A DNA stretch of 64,000 bases from Sphingobacteriales bacterium (GTDB taxonomy: Bacteria; Bacteroidota; Bacteroidia; Chitinophagales; JADIYW01). Shown one piece after another: positions 34,594-44,120 of this stretch; within the stretch, counting starts at the first letter, position 1; every line of letters begins with the position of its first letter. The stretch covers positions 248,001 to 312,000 of the forward strand of contig JADJYT010000002.1 of assembly GCA_016719635.1 (NCBI GenBank). Direction: 5' to 3'. Below the pieces are notes generated by a model. The model did no database searches. It was not told the origin of the DNA and was given only the letters and a program-made list of their open reading frames with translations. The position numbers and the translations under genes were made by a program.

Positions 34594-37500
34594 TTATCTC
34601 AATAAGGTTACATCTCCCTTTCGTATGGTTCTTTGTCCGTTAATACACTCCACCTCCATATAATACATATACACACCGGGGTTCAGGAGTTCCCCTTTAT
34701 AGGTGCCGTCCCAGCCGGTTTCAGGGTTATTGGTTTCAAAAATCAATTGCCCCCAGCGGTTAAATACCCTAATCTGTTTTACGGAGGAGATTCCCGGCCC
34801 CAAAGCTCTCAGCACATCATTTTGTCCGTCACCATTCGGAGAGAAGGTATTCGGAACATAGACCATTCTGCCGGAACAATCTTCGATTACCCTAATTAAC
34901 AGAATATCTTTTGCCTTACAGCCAAATTCATTGACAGCAGTCACAATATAACTGGTATCCGTTTCCGGTGATGCCATTGGATTCTGACATTCGGTACAGG
35001 ATAGTTTATAATCCGGACTCCAAATGTAAGTGACGTTATTGGGTGATGTGGCATCTATCTGCACTTCAGAACCTTTGATGATGATATGATCTACTCCAGC
35101 CGTTACTGCCGGCAATGGTTTTATATCCACCTGCACCGGCAGCTTTTGCAGCAAACAGGCGCCATTTTCAAAGATGGCATAGAATGTAGTATTGGATTTC
35201 GGGAACGCAAGCGGATTCGGATCATTTATATTTGATAGCGCAGGTGAATTCGACCAGGTAATTTTGGTTATGTTCAGCGATGTATTTTCCGCTTCCGTAT
35301 GTAATTGGATCGTATCACCCAAACACAGAATGGTATCCGGGTATGCCCTGACGTTCAGACGTGTTTTTACTTCCACCTTTACCGTGTCATAAACAGGGCA
35401 CTGCGGATGATGAAAGGCTTTGATAATATAGGTAGTGGTGGTATCAGGCCTTGCCACTACATTGGCACCCGTTGGCGTGTTTAGAGAATTATTCGGCGAC
35501 CACTGCACTGCTGTCGGGTTTCCGGAAACATCTAATGGTATCTGTTCACCACGACAGATCACCTTATCCTTGATATCTGTCAGAACCGGACTGGTGTATA
35601 CGCCCACCTTTACACTGTCTCTGCCGGTACATCCAAATGTATTTTCTGCATAGAATCTTATCCAGTAGGAGCCTGGGCCGGTTGGGATAAAGGTATCGCC
35701 GACACCTCTGGTGGTTTTGTTCAGCGAGTCTGTAAATGACCAGTAATATTCTTTTACCGGTGAGTTCGGTGAAGAATAGATAGAGTCTCTGATATTTACT
35801 ATTCCGCTGCCGTCACATACATTGGCTTTGTCTACCCCGAAAGCGGTAAATAAGCGGGCAACATTCACCTTTTTGGTAGAAACGATATTCACGGTACAGC
35901 CAAAATTATCTTTCAGTACCAGGGTCGGTGTATAATCTCCTTCCCTTCTGTAAGTATAGTTGGTAGTGGTGCTTAACGTATTATCCAGTCGGGTATCGCC
36001 GTTTCCAAAATCCCAGATGGTGGTGGTGGTATTTTTGAATTGGGCTCTGAAGGTTACATCAAAAGGTGCGCATCCGAAATCCGGTGAGAATGAAAAAGTA
36101 CCCTGCGGTCCGGCAACAATGATATAATCGGGTTTAAAGATGGTATCAGTGCAATTATTGGTGTCCACCACTATCAGTTTCACATCGAATGAATCCGAAC
36201 GGGTATAAACACCTTGCGGTGTCCGGTTGTTATCATCACTGGTATTGCCATTTCCAAAATCCCAGAATACATTCTTAAACTGCATATTGGCAGGTGCCTG
36301 CAGCTGGAAATCGGTGATTAGATCGGGGCATGTTTTAAAAGTCGGGCTTGCGGTAAAGTTGACATGGATATTTTTAATGGTGACAAAATTGGTTTTCGCC
36401 ACGGTATTCTCACAGCCTCTTCCGTCCGAGACTGTCAGCTTTATCGTATAATCCCTTTCCTGCGGAAATGCATGAACAGGTTCCCGTTCTGCTGACGTCG
36501 TGCCGTCACCAAAATCCCACAAATAGGACACGGCATTCGCACTGGAACGGTTAAAGAATTGAATGGATTTACCCGCGCACACTCCGTTCCTATCTTTATC
36601 GAAATCAGCCTTCACTTCCGATACGGTTACTGTCTTTGTTAGCGAATCCCGGCATCCTTCCTGATTTTGCACGGTCAGCTTTACGGAATAGGTACCTAAT
36701 GCATTAAACCCATAAGATGCCGTTTGTCCGCTGGCAGTAGCAGTATTATTAAACAACCAGGAGTAAGAAACAATCGGTGAGCTATTGGAATAACTGCTGT
36801 CTCTGAAATTAAATACCGCCGTAACACATCCGCTGGCTTTATCAAAATTGAAATCGGCGTGTGCCTTTATAACGGTCACAGTATCTCTCTGGCTCGAAGC
36901 GATCAGACAGCCATTGTTGTAGCGTACAAACATTTTCACCACAAACTGTCCTTCTGCAGGGTAGGTAGCAACATAATTATTACCGAAACCCCTGTCGCCG
37001 TTTCCCAATTCCCATATGTAATTAAATACACCGGTATCACTGGGTGCCGACATCAGCACTTTCAGTGGTGCACATCCTTTTTGTGGTGTAAGGGTGTATC
37101 TGAATGAATCAATACTCGCGAATTTTATCACTTTTGAAAGCGTATCCCTGCAGCCGGTGGAATCGTTATAAACAGCTAAGGAAGCAGTCACTTCCGTCAC
37201 ACTGGGCGGGTAGGTATGGGATAAACTGGCATCCATGGTTGTCAGCGTTGTTCCGTCACCGAAAATCCAGGTTGCGGACGTATGTCCTTCTGATAGATTT
37301 TCAAAAGTCACCGTCTGGCTGTTACAGGTGGATACATAATTAAATCTTGCTTTAGGGTATGCCACAAAAATCTCCTGTATATCTAAAGTATCTCTGCAGG
37401 TATTATTGACTGCTATTAACTGCACCAGGTATTTTCTGGGCTGTGACGGCACGGTGTAGATATGCGTCGTATTCCTGCCCTGTCCGGTTCCGTCGCCGTA

Positions 37501-39222
37501 CAGCCAGTAGAATTCTGTCGTAGGCCTGCCGCCGCTGGCCGTATAGGTTACCATCTCACGGTTCACACACACCTTCTCATAATCCATAGTCCCTGTAAAC
37601 GGCACCTTATCGCCGGCATGAATAGGGCCGATGGTGGCTTCCAGTGAATCACAGGGTGCATCATACAGTACTTTCACTTTTACATAAAAATCCCCGGTTG
37701 TGGTGTATGTGTGAACGGGATTGGGACCCGTACCCGTTGTGCCATCGCCAAAATTCCACGTTATGCTTCTGGGCGTCCAGTTGTTGGTCAGGTTCGCATT
37801 AAAATGCACTTTCAGCGGAATACATCCTTCCGTTTTATCCGCAGCAGGATTCATCTGATCCGGCCCTATCCAAATATACAGCGGCTTGTCTGTTCTGTCC
37901 GTACAGCCATTGGCGGCAGTAACGATCAGACTAACATCATAATAGCCATTTCTGGGCAATGCCACGGAGGGATTCACATCTGTGACCGTTGTATAAAATC
38001 CGTTCGGACTGCTGATGATCCATTTGTATGTGCTGCCGTTTACCGAGTTATTCGTAAAATTTACGGTATATGGCTTGCATGATTTAGTCTGGTCTGCCGT
38101 AAAACCAGCTACTGGTGCCAGGTTTACCACTATCGTTTGCTGCATGGAATCGCGGCATCCTTCCAGATTGGTTGCCTTGACACTTAAATTATAGGTACCG
38201 GGATTGGGATAATTGATGGAAGGAGCAACAGTTGATGACGTTCTGCCATCACCGAAATCCCAGTTGCAAAAAATGGGGAAATAGTTAGATGAAACACTTG
38301 CAGTCGCAGTGGTATTTGTACACACAGGCGAAGGCACACTTGCGTTCAGGGTAAATTTTTCTATCTTGACGGCATTGGGTTTCGTCTTTGTTGTGACACA
38401 ATTATTCATATCCCGTACAGAAAGCGAAACGGTATAATCTCCTCCGCTGTTATATACGACAGTTGGATTTGATGCAGTCGAAGTGGTGCCGTTGCCAAAA
38501 TCCCAGGAATAGGTTACTGCAGACTGCGCCGTCACCGTACTTTGGAAATTGGCATTGAACGGCAACAGACAGGTTTGTGCCTTGTTTATGGTAAAATCCA
38601 CTGCAGGAGCCGTTGCTTTCTTGATAAAGTCCCTAACCGTCAGCGTATTTTTACACCCGTTGCCGTCGGTGACAATCAATGATACCGTTAAGTTTCCGCT
38701 GAACGTATAAGTATGCAGCGGATGTTGAGTCGTTTCCGTTCTACCGTCACCCATATCCCACAGCCAGTTGACGACTGGCGCATCCCCGGGAGTCGATAGA
38801 TCCTGAAACTGCACATTAAACGGCACACATCCGGTTCGCGGCAATGCATCAAAATTGGAAACCGGGTCTTTAAACACGGTTACCGTTTTAGTGATGGTAG
38901 AAGATTGACTGCCTTTGTAGACAGTCAGTTTTACATTGTATACACCCGGCAGGTTAAAGATGGCGCTCGGATTGCATTCGTCGGATGTATTGCCGTTTAT
39001 CCCCAACTCCCAGAAACAACTATCCGGAAAACCGGTGGATGTGTTGGTAAAGGTTACATATAATGGTGCGCATCCTTTGTCTTTACTCATATTGAAATTG
39101 GCGTTCAGCTGAGCAAAAGATGTCAGAGGCATTATACTAAATGCGCAACAACACAAGGCAATATATATGACACTTTCAGAAGACCGTAGGCGGCCTCGCA
39201 ATAAGCGATATGAAAAAAACAT
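34594..39222 (-). CDS. Giant PKD-repeat surface protein with type B T9SS (gliding-associated) C-terminal domain
   Basis: A 1542-residue exported protein. After an N-terminal signal (YIALCCCAFSIMPLTSFAQ) come about 14 PKD-like domains of ~85 residues, recognisable by WDFGDGTTS-type lines (YSWDFGNGTTS, CNWDFGDGRTS, ITWNFGDGTTG, FYWLYGDGTGQ, ATWIFGDGTTL, YLWDFGDGTTS, TIWDFGNGDTR and others) and each opening with GCAPL or GCVPF. Two Ig-like segments with VICRGEQ and ILCLGDT follow. Residues ~1450-1542 (VYVPNTFSPNGDGQND...FNRWGQLIFETN...GWDGTYKG...GVYMYYMEV) are the gliding motility-associated type B sorting domain. Likely a long surface adhesin. It partners with the downstream PorP/SprF gene. Confidence 0.92.
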   Translation of the reverse strand: MFFSYRLLRGRLRSSESVIYIALCCCAFSIMPLTSFAQLNANFNMSKDKGCAPLYVTFTNTSTGFPDSCFWELGINGNTSDECNPSAIFNLPGVYNVKLTVYKGSQSSTITKTVTVFKDPVSNFDALPRTGCVPFNVQFQDLSTPGDAPVVNWLWDMGDGRTETTQHPLHTYTFSGNLTVSLIVTDGNGCKNTLTVRDFIKKATAPAVDFTINKAQTCLLPFNANFQSTVTAQSAVTYSWDFGNGTTSTASNPTVVYNSGGDYTVSLSVRDMNNCVTTKTKPNAVKIEKFTLNASVPSPVCTNTTATASVSSNYFPIFCNWDFGDGRTSSTVAPSINYPNPGTYNLSVKATNLEGCRDSMQQTIVVNLAPVAGFTADQTKSCKPYTVNFTNNSVNGSTYKWIISSPNGFYTTVTDVNPSVALPRNGYYDVSLIVTAANGCTDRTDKPLYIWIGPDQMNPAADKTEGCIPLKVHFNANLTNNWTPRSITWNFGDGTTGTGPNPVHTYTTTGDFYVKVKVLYDAPCDSLEATIGPIHAGDKVPFTGTMDYEKVCVNREMVTYTASGGRPTTEFYWLYGDGTGQGRNTTHIYTVPSQPRKYLVQLIAVNNTCRDTLDIQEIFVAYPKARFNYVSTCNSQTVTFENLSEGHTSATWIFGDGTTLTTMDASLSHTYPPSVTEVTASLAVYNDSTGCRDTLSKVIKFASIDSFRYTLTPQKGCAPLKVLMSAPSDTGVFNYIWELGNGDRGFGNNYVATYPAEGQFVVKMFVRYNNGCLIASSQRDTVTVIKAHADFNFDKASGCVTAVFNFRDSSYSNSSPIVSYSWLFNNTATASGQTASYGFNALGTYSVKLTVQNQEGCRDSLTKTVTVSEVKADFDKDRNGVCAGKSIQFFNRSSANAVSYLWDFGDGTTSAEREPVHAFPQERDYTIKLTVSDGRGCENTVAKTNFVTIKNIHVNFTASPTFKTCPDLITDFQLQAPANMQFKNVFWDFGNGNTSDDNNRTPQGVYTRSDSFDVKLIVVDTNNCTDTIFKPDYIIVAGPQGTFSFSPDFGCAPFDVTFRAQFKNTTTTIWDFGNGDTRLDNTLSTTTNYTYRREGDYTPTLVLKDNFGCTVNIVSTKKVNVARLFTAFGVDKANVCDGSGIVNIRDSIYSSPNSPVKEYYWSFTDSLNKTTRGVGDTFIPTGPGSYWIRFYAENTFGCTGRDSVKVGVYTSPVLTDIKDKVICRGEQIPLDVSGNPTAVQWSPNNSLNTPTGANVVARPDTTTTYIIKAFHHPQCPVYDTVKVEVKTRLNVRAYPDTILCLGDTIQLHTEAENTSLNITKITWSNSPALSNINDPNPLAFPKSNTTFYAIFENGACLLQKLPVQVDIKPLPAVTAGVDHIIIKGSEVQIDATSPNNVTYIWSPDYKLSCTECQNPMASPETDTSYIVTAVNEFGCKAKDILLIRVIEDCSGRMVYVPNTFSPNGDGQNDVLRALGPGISSVKQIRVFNRWGQLIFETNNPETGWDGTYKGELLNPGVYMYYMEVECINGQRTIRKGDVTLLR

Positions 39223-39244
39223 GGGTCATGGGGTTTTTATGTTA

Positions 39245-39258
39245 ACGTAATATTACGT
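39245..39258. promoter_or_regulatory. Perfect 14-bp palindrome between divergent genes
   Basis: ACGTAATATTACGT is fully self-complementary and lies 22 nt upstream of the PKD protein ATG and 101 nt upstream of the divergent peptidase. A palindrome of this kind is a plausible dimeric regulator site. No regulator gene is adjacent. Confidence 0.45.
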
Positions 39259-39359
39259 GCGTTTTGTCGTATTGTCAATAGATTATTTGTAATTTTCTGA
39301 CGAAAACGTTGATTAATTGATTTAAAGCAACCCATATTCCCTTATTTAACATTTCATCC

Positions 39360-40055
39360 ATGAAAGGCATCCTGCAATTATCCGTCATTCCCATGCGCGC
39401 AACCCCTTCTGACAAGGCAGAGATGGTCAATCAGGTTTTATTCGGAGAAACGTTTGATGTCTTGGAACGAACCGAAAAATGGTGTAAAATAAAACTGCAC
39501 CACGACCACTACGAAGGATGGATAGACAATAAGCAATATGCATGGACGAAGACAAAAAATAAAAAGGAAATATCCGTTGTCTCCTCCTTGTTTGAGAAAA
39601 TAAAAAAAGAAGATGCAACACTTATCATTCCGATGGGCGCTGTGACGGAACATACCAAACCAGTTCATCGTTCCTTAATTAAGACCGCCCTGCTTTTTCT
39701 CCATACACCGTATTTGTGGGGCGGCAGAACATTCATGGGCATCGATTGTTCCGGTTTCACACAGGTAGTTTTCAAAGTTCATGGCATTCCACTTAAACGC
39801 GATGCCTGTCAGCAGGCGGCACAGGGCAAGAAAATAAACTTTGAAAACAGCACAACCAACGACCTGGCGTTTTTTCACAATACGGAAGGACGGGTGATAC
39901 ATGTAGGTATCGTCATCAAAGAAAAGGATAAAACCCGAATCATACACGCCTCCGGAAAAGTGAGAATGGACATACTGGATGAAAAGGGGATTTATGATGA
40001 GGCAACCCATGCGTACACACACCGGCTGCACAGCATCAAAAGAATGGAACGATGA
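39360..40055 (+). CDS. NlpC/P60 (C40) peptidase with N-terminal SH3-like domain
   Basis: A 231-residue cell-wall hydrolase of the D-Glu-diaminopimelate endopeptidase type. Residues 1-65 form an SH3-like domain (VLFGETFDVLERTEKWCKIKL, cited in part). The C40 domain begins near 105: PYLWGGRTFMGIDCSGFTQ holds the catalytic Cys, NTEGRVIHVGIVI the His, and IIHASGKVRMD the third residue. No signal peptide is evident, as in several Bacteroidota homologues of the YkfC-like group that recycle muropeptides in the cytoplasm. It overlaps the next gene by 4 nt (ATGA). Confidence 0.9.
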   Translation: MKGILQLSVIPMRATPSDKAEMVNQVLFGETFDVLERTEKWCKIKLHHDHYEGWIDNKQYAWTKTKNKKEISVVSSLFEKIKKEDATLIIPMGAVTEHTKPVHRSLIKTALLFLHTPYLWGGRTFMGIDCSGFTQVVFKVHGIPLKRDACQQAAQGKKINFENSTTNDLAFFHNTEGRVIHVGIVIKEKDKTRIIHASGKVRMDILDEKGIYDEATHAYTHRLHSIKRMER

Positions 40056-41578
40056 AAAAGATACTGAATACCGCACAAATCCGGAATGCCGACGCATACA
40101 CGATTCAGCACGAACCCATCCCCTCCGTTGAGCTGATGGAAAGGGCTTCTATTGCATTCGTGCGGCAGCTGGAGCAAGACTTTCCGGATAAACACCTTCC
40201 AAAGCATATCATTTGCGGCAACGGCAATAACGGCGGAGACGGACTGGTTATAGCCCGTTTATTGCTCCAGCAATTACATCCGGTTACCGTATATATTTTT
40301 GACAGCAAAAATCCCTCTGAAGACAATCTGACCAATCTAAAACGGCTTCAAAAAAAGTACCGTCACTGCATCCATTATATCAAAGACTGTGACTTTACGG
40401 ACACCTTGCAGCAAGATGCCATTCTGGTGGATGCCATTTTCGGAAGCGGATTAAACAAACCGATACAACAGGACAGCCTGTACTTTGATGTCATTCAGAA
40501 ACTGAATGAAAAGAAATTCAGGGAGGTGGTCTCCGTCGATATTCCCAGCGGATTATTTGCCGACCAACACACCGAAGGCATAGCCGTACAATCCGGAAAA
40601 TGCTACACGTTTCAATCGCCTAAACTGGCTTTCCTGCTTCCGGAAAACGGGAAATACGTTCCGGACTTTACCATCCTGGACATCGGATTACATACAGATT
40701 TCATCAAAAAGGAACAAAGCTTTTTTTTCTATCTGGAGCAGGAAGACATGGAACCTATTCTTCCCGCCAGGACAAAATTTTCGCACAAGGGAATATATGG
40801 ACATGCACTCCTCGTTGCAGGCAGTCATGGCAAAATGGGTGCAGCGCTGTTAGCCGCAAAAGCCTGTCTGCGCAGCGGAGCCGGGCTGATCACCGCGCAT
40901 ATTCCCAAATGCGGTTATGCCATTTTCCAGTCCGCCTTTCCGGAGGCCATGTGTGCAACGGATAAAAACAGCACCTGCATTTCCTCCATTCCCGATTCTA
41001 AAAAATACGATGCCGTTGCCATCGGCCCGGGACTGGGCGACCACCCGCTGACACAAAAAGCATTTGCCGCCTTTTTGAAAAAAAATAAAGCGCCGCTCAT
41101 CATTGATGCAGATGGGTTGAATAGGCTGTCTAAAAACAAGACGCTTTTAAAATCGCTGCCGGAAAACACCCTGCTCACGCCGCATCCCAAAGAGTTTGAA
41201 CGCTTAGCCGGCAGATGGAAAAATGATTTTGAACGATTGCAGCTGCAACAGGATTTTTCCAGAAAACACAAAGTGATCGTCGTGCTGAAAGGTGCACACA
41301 CGAGCATTTCCGATACGAACGGCCAGGTGTATTTCAACTCCACCGGCAACCCCGGCATGGCCACCGGCGGCAGCGGCGATGTACTGACCGGTATCATCGC
41401 CGGACTTTCAGCACAACGCTGCCCGCCTTTACACAGCGCCCTGCTGGGTGTTTACCTGCACGGACTAGCGGGCGACTGTGCACTGCAGACGCAAAGCATG
41501 GAAAGCCTGACGGCTTCCGACATCATCGAACATCTGGGAAACGCATTCATGATTCTACACCGTGATAAAAATGCCTGA
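40052..41578 (+). CDS. nnr: Bifunctional NAD(P)H-hydrate epimerase / ADP-dependent dehydratase
   Basis: Nnr repairs NAD(P)H damaged by hydration. The 508-residue fusion has the YjeF_N epimerase first (residues ~1-215: CGNGNNGGDGLVIARLL, VDAIFGSGLNKPI, VVSVDIPSGLFAD). The carbohydrate-kinase-like dehydratase follows (KGIYGHALLVAGSHGKMGAALLAAKA cited in part, VAIGPGLGDHPLT, LTPHPKEFERLAG, and NPGMATGGSGDVLTGIIAGL near 435). Length and order are those of bacterial fusions. It overlaps both neighbours, indicating a single transcript with the sirtuin and Nudix genes. Confidence 0.96.
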   Translation: MKKILNTAQIRNADAYTIQHEPIPSVELMERASIAFVRQLEQDFPDKHLPKHIICGNGNNGGDGLVIARLLLQQLHPVTVYIFDSKNPSEDNLTNLKRLQKKYRHCIHYIKDCDFTDTLQQDAILVDAIFGSGLNKPIQQDSLYFDVIQKLNEKKFREVVSVDIPSGLFADQHTEGIAVQSGKCYTFQSPKLAFLLPENGKYVPDFTILDIGLHTDFIKKEQSFFFYLEQEDMEPILPARTKFSHKGIYGHALLVAGSHGKMGAALLAAKACLRSGAGLITAHIPKCGYAIFQSAFPEAMCATDKNSTCISSIPDSKKYDAVAIGPGLGDHPLTQKAFAAFLKKNKAPLIIDADGLNRLSKNKTLLKSLPENTLLTPHPKEFERLAGRWKNDFERLQLQQDFSRKHKVIVVLKGAHTSISDTNGQVYFNSTGNPGMATGGSGDVLTGIIAGLSAQRCPPLHSALLGVYLHGLAGDCALQTQSMESLTASDIIEHLGNAFMILHRDKNA

Positions 41579-42263
41579 AAGAAAAAAAATAGTGGTACTC
41601 ACCGGCGCAGGTATCAGCGCGGAAAGCGGCATCAGGACATTTCGCGACAGCGACGGCCTGTGGGAAAATCACCGCATTGAAGAGGTGGCCACTTTTGAAG
41701 CCTGGCAGCGCAACCGCGAACTGGTGCTGGACTTTTACAACCAGCGCAGAAGGCAGCTGCTCGAATGCGAACCGAATGAAGCACACCGATTGCTCGTGAC
41801 ATTAGAAAAGAAATACGATGTACACATCATCACACAGAATGTGGATGACCTGCACGAACGTGCCGGCTCATCGAATGTCCTGCACCTGCACGGCGAATTG
41901 CTGAAAGTGCGCAGCACCCTGAATGAACATCTTGTTTACGAATGGAAAGAAGATTTGAATACCGGCGACCGCTGTGAAAAAGGCTCGCAGCTGCGACCGC
42001 ATATCGTTTGGTTCGGTGAACCGGTACCGATGATAGAAGCGGCGGGAAAGATTGCCGCACAGGCTGACATCTTTGTGGTCGTCGGCACTTCGCTGGTGGT
42101 TTATCCGGCGGCAGGGCTGGTACACTACACGGATTTTACGGTACCGAAATACGTCATTGACCCGAACAAACCTGCCATTTCAGGCATGCAGAACGTGGAG
42201 TATATTACCGAGAAAGCCGGTGCGGGGATGAAGTATCTGGCAGAGAAATTGATGGAAGAATAA
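41571..42263 (+). CDS. cobB: Sir2-family NAD-dependent deacylase (sirtuin)
   Basis: About 230 residues. NAD-binding motifs GAGISAESGIRTFRD (start), TQNVDDLHERAGS and LHGELLKVR are intact, with the catalytic His in LHGEL. The usual zinc-binding CxxC pairs are largely missing: only one Cys (GDRCEKG) is seen between LHGELL and RPHIVWFGE, so this belongs to the zinc-poor branch of short bacterial sirtuins. I chose the ATG at 41571, which overlaps the nnr stop by 8 nt; a GTG at 41562 is possible. Sirtuins use NAD to remove acyl groups from lysine and release O-acyl-ADP-ribose, a possible substrate of the downstream Nudix enzyme. Confidence 0.93.
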   Translation: MPERKKIVVLTGAGISAESGIRTFRDSDGLWENHRIEEVATFEAWQRNRELVLDFYNQRRRQLLECEPNEAHRLLVTLEKKYDVHIITQNVDDLHERAGSSNVLHLHGELLKVRSTLNEHLVYEWKEDLNTGDRCEKGSQLRPHIVWFGEPVPMIEAAGKIAAQADIFVVVGTSLVVYPAAGLVHYTDFTVPKYVIDPNKPAISGMQNVEYITEKAGAGMKYLAEKLMEE

Positions 42264-42316
42264 GGATTTTAGAATTGAGAATCGAGAAAACATATAATCT
42301 ATAACTGCAACAATAA

Positions 42317-42883
42317 ATGACGGACGAAAGTAAAAACCCGTGGACTTCCTTATCCATACAGATCGTGTACGACAACAAATGGATTACCGTCACGCATGAA
42401 GAGGTGCTGACGCCGGGCGGCAGCAAGGGTATTTACGGCAAGGTGCACCTGAAAAATTATGCCATCGGCATTGTGCCGCTGGACAAGGACGGCAATACCC
42501 GGCTCGTCGGCCAGTACCGCTATCCGCTCAGCGAGTACAGCTGGGAAATCCCGGAAGGCGGCGGCCTGCTGGAAAACGATATCCTGGAAGCGGCACAGCG
42601 CGAGCTGAAGGAGGAAGCGGGGCTGACGGCGAACAAATGGACACAGATTGCCGTTAGCCATACATCCAATTCGGTGTCGGACGAACTGGCGGTGATTTTT
42701 GCGGCACAGGAACTGACGGAATGCGACAACGAACCGGACGATACGGAACAATTACAGATAAAAAAACTATCTTTAAATGAGGCTATAGCAATGGCGATGG
42801 ACGGAACCATCAAAGATGCCATCTCAGTGCTGGCATTACTAAAACTGAAAATACTGATCGATGAAGGAAAATTTGAAATTTGA
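42317..42883 (+). CDS. Nudix hydrolase (ADP-ribose pyrophosphatase-like)
   Basis: 188 residues with a Nudix box EGGGLLENDILEAAQRELKE-EAGL near residues 82-105. The catalytic REL-EE residues are present; the loop between the glycines and REL is one or two residues shorter than the textbook box, as in the SWEIPEGGG group of ADP-sugar pyrophosphatases. YPLSEYSWEIPEGGG upstream is typical for ADP-ribose/ADP-sugar cleaving members. It follows the sirtuin by about 50 nt, and overlaps the cytidine deaminase by 23 nt. Substrate is inferred from subgroup and context. Confidence 0.9.
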   Translation: MTDESKNPWTSLSIQIVYDNKWITVTHEEVLTPGGSKGIYGKVHLKNYAIGIVPLDKDGNTRLVGQYRYPLSEYSWEIPEGGGLLENDILEAAQRELKEEAGLTANKWTQIAVSHTSNSVSDELAVIFAAQELTECDNEPDDTEQLQIKKLSLNEAIAMAMDGTIKDAISVLALLKLKILIDEGKFEI

Positions 42884-43346
42884 AATCAACTATAGCTGTA
42901 TTCCCACTTTTGACGAGTTGCCGGATAACTATCAGCTTCTGATACAGGAAGCACGCAAGGCGAAGGAAGGCAGCTATGCGCCGTATTCCAATTTTAAGGT
43001 CGGTGCGGCTATGCTGCTCAACAACGGCCAGATCATCCACGGCAGCAACCAGGAGAACGCCTCCTACCCGATCGGGTTTTGCGCGGAACGCACGGCGCTG
43101 AGTGCCGCCGCTTCCCTGGCCTCCCATGAAAAGATAAGAGCGATTGCCATCACGTGCAGCAGCGAACACAACCCCGTGACGAAACCGGCGGCACCCTGCG
43201 GCATCTGCCGCCAAACCATCTTTGAGGCGGAATGCAAACACCGCCAGGATATTGAAGTGCTGCTGATGGGCGAAACCGGGCCTGTTTATATATTCAAAAC
43301 CATCAAAGACCTGCTTCCCCTGCATTTTGACGCGGATTTTTTATAG
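42861..43346 (+). CDS. cdd: Cytidine deaminase
   Basis: A 161-residue homotetrameric-type cytidine deaminase that converts cytidine and deoxycytidine to uridine forms. It shows the substrate-binding APYSNFKVGAAML, the catalytic CAERTAL (C-A-E with the proton-shuttling Glu), and the zinc ligands in PCGICRQ. Its ATG lies inside the end of the Nudix gene, so translation is probably coupled. It ends the nnr-sirtuin-Nudix operon; nucleotide salvage fits that context. Confidence 0.95.
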   Translation: MKENLKFEINYSCIPTFDELPDNYQLLIQEARKAKEGSYAPYSNFKVGAAMLLNNGQIIHGSNQENASYPIGFCAERTALSAAASLASHEKIRAIAITCSSEHNPVTKPAAPCGICRQTIFEAECKHRQDIEVLLMGETGPVYIFKTIKDLLPLHFDADFL

Positions 43347-43712
43347 ATAAAACCATACTAATTATTTTATGATTCTGGCAGCGTTACAGACAGGATTCTG
43401 CATTTCAAAATTATAATACGCAGCTTCCAACGAGAAGACAGAATATAATATCCCCATTTGATTATTTATAAAAAAATTACTATGTTTGATAAAGCGCACC
43501 TAAGGTGCGGGAATATAACCAACAGCAGGTTGAATATGCGAACCAATGGTGCGCATATAAACAAGTGAGGCCCAATGCTATAAACAGTCAACATGTGTAT
43601 TGCAGTATACACAGAAACACAAAAAGGATTAAAATTATGTCCATTTAACTAAAGCTCATTATTAAAGGGTATATTTATTAGAAAAACTATATTTAATTGA
43701 AAAAACAAAATA
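43347..43712. other. Intergenic region with two related hairpins
   Basis: 366 bases without a gene. It holds CGCACC-TAA-GGTGCG (43494-43509) and, 26 nt later, TATGCGAACC-AAT-GGTGCGCATA (43535-43557), two hairpins that share ACC-NNN-GGTGCG. They lie between cdd and a small secreted-protein gene, both on the plus strand. The first could be the cdd terminator, though no T-run follows. Confidence 0.55.
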
Positions 43713-43937
43713 ATGAAAACGCAATATATTATTTTATTGATTAGTAGTTTATTTGCCGTTACAGCAAAGTCCCAAGGCATAAAAAAAACGGGAAAAGATA
43801 CAGTAAAAGCCGGAAGAGCAAATGACCGCCTTAAAAATGCCGGGCCTGTTCAGGACTGGCCTAAAAAAAGTAAGCCTGATAGTAAGAAAGATATAAAACC
43901 TGCACCTTTAACCGACTCGACGCGTCATAAGCATTAA
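43713..43937 (+). CDS. Small secreted lysine-rich protein
   Basis: 74 residues with a signal peptide (IILLISSLFAVTAKSQ) and a mature part of about 54 residues that is basic, proline-containing and disordered-looking (GIKKTGKDTVKAGRANDRLK..., ending TDSTRHKH). No cysteine and no known domain. Proteins of this type are frequent in Chitinophagaceae-like genomes, but I know of no function. Stands alone between hairpins and the island edge. Confidence 0.6.
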   Translation: MKTQYIILLISSLFAVTAKSQGIKKTGKDTVKAGRANDRLKNAGPVQDWPKKSKPDSKKDIKPAPLTDSTRHKH

Positions 43938-44120
43938 GATAACTAACCACTTCAACGGATATTTTCACCTTTCAAGTTGGAGTTAACAGATGAAGAAAAA
44001 ATAAAATTACGACCAAAATTTACAAAGAAAAATATTTACTATTTTGGCGCGGACAATTCTGATTGAACGAAAAAGAGTTTATAATTTTTAAGAAACAAAT
44101 GGACATGTAAAATTAGCACT
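43938..44120. other. Left edge of the accessory island, no gene seen
   Basis: AT-rich sequence without a convincing frame, leading into the attC-like site at 44121. Together with that site and 44255-44581, about 700 bases lack a real gene; a minus-strand frame at 44159-44383 has no family features. Confidence 0.5.
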
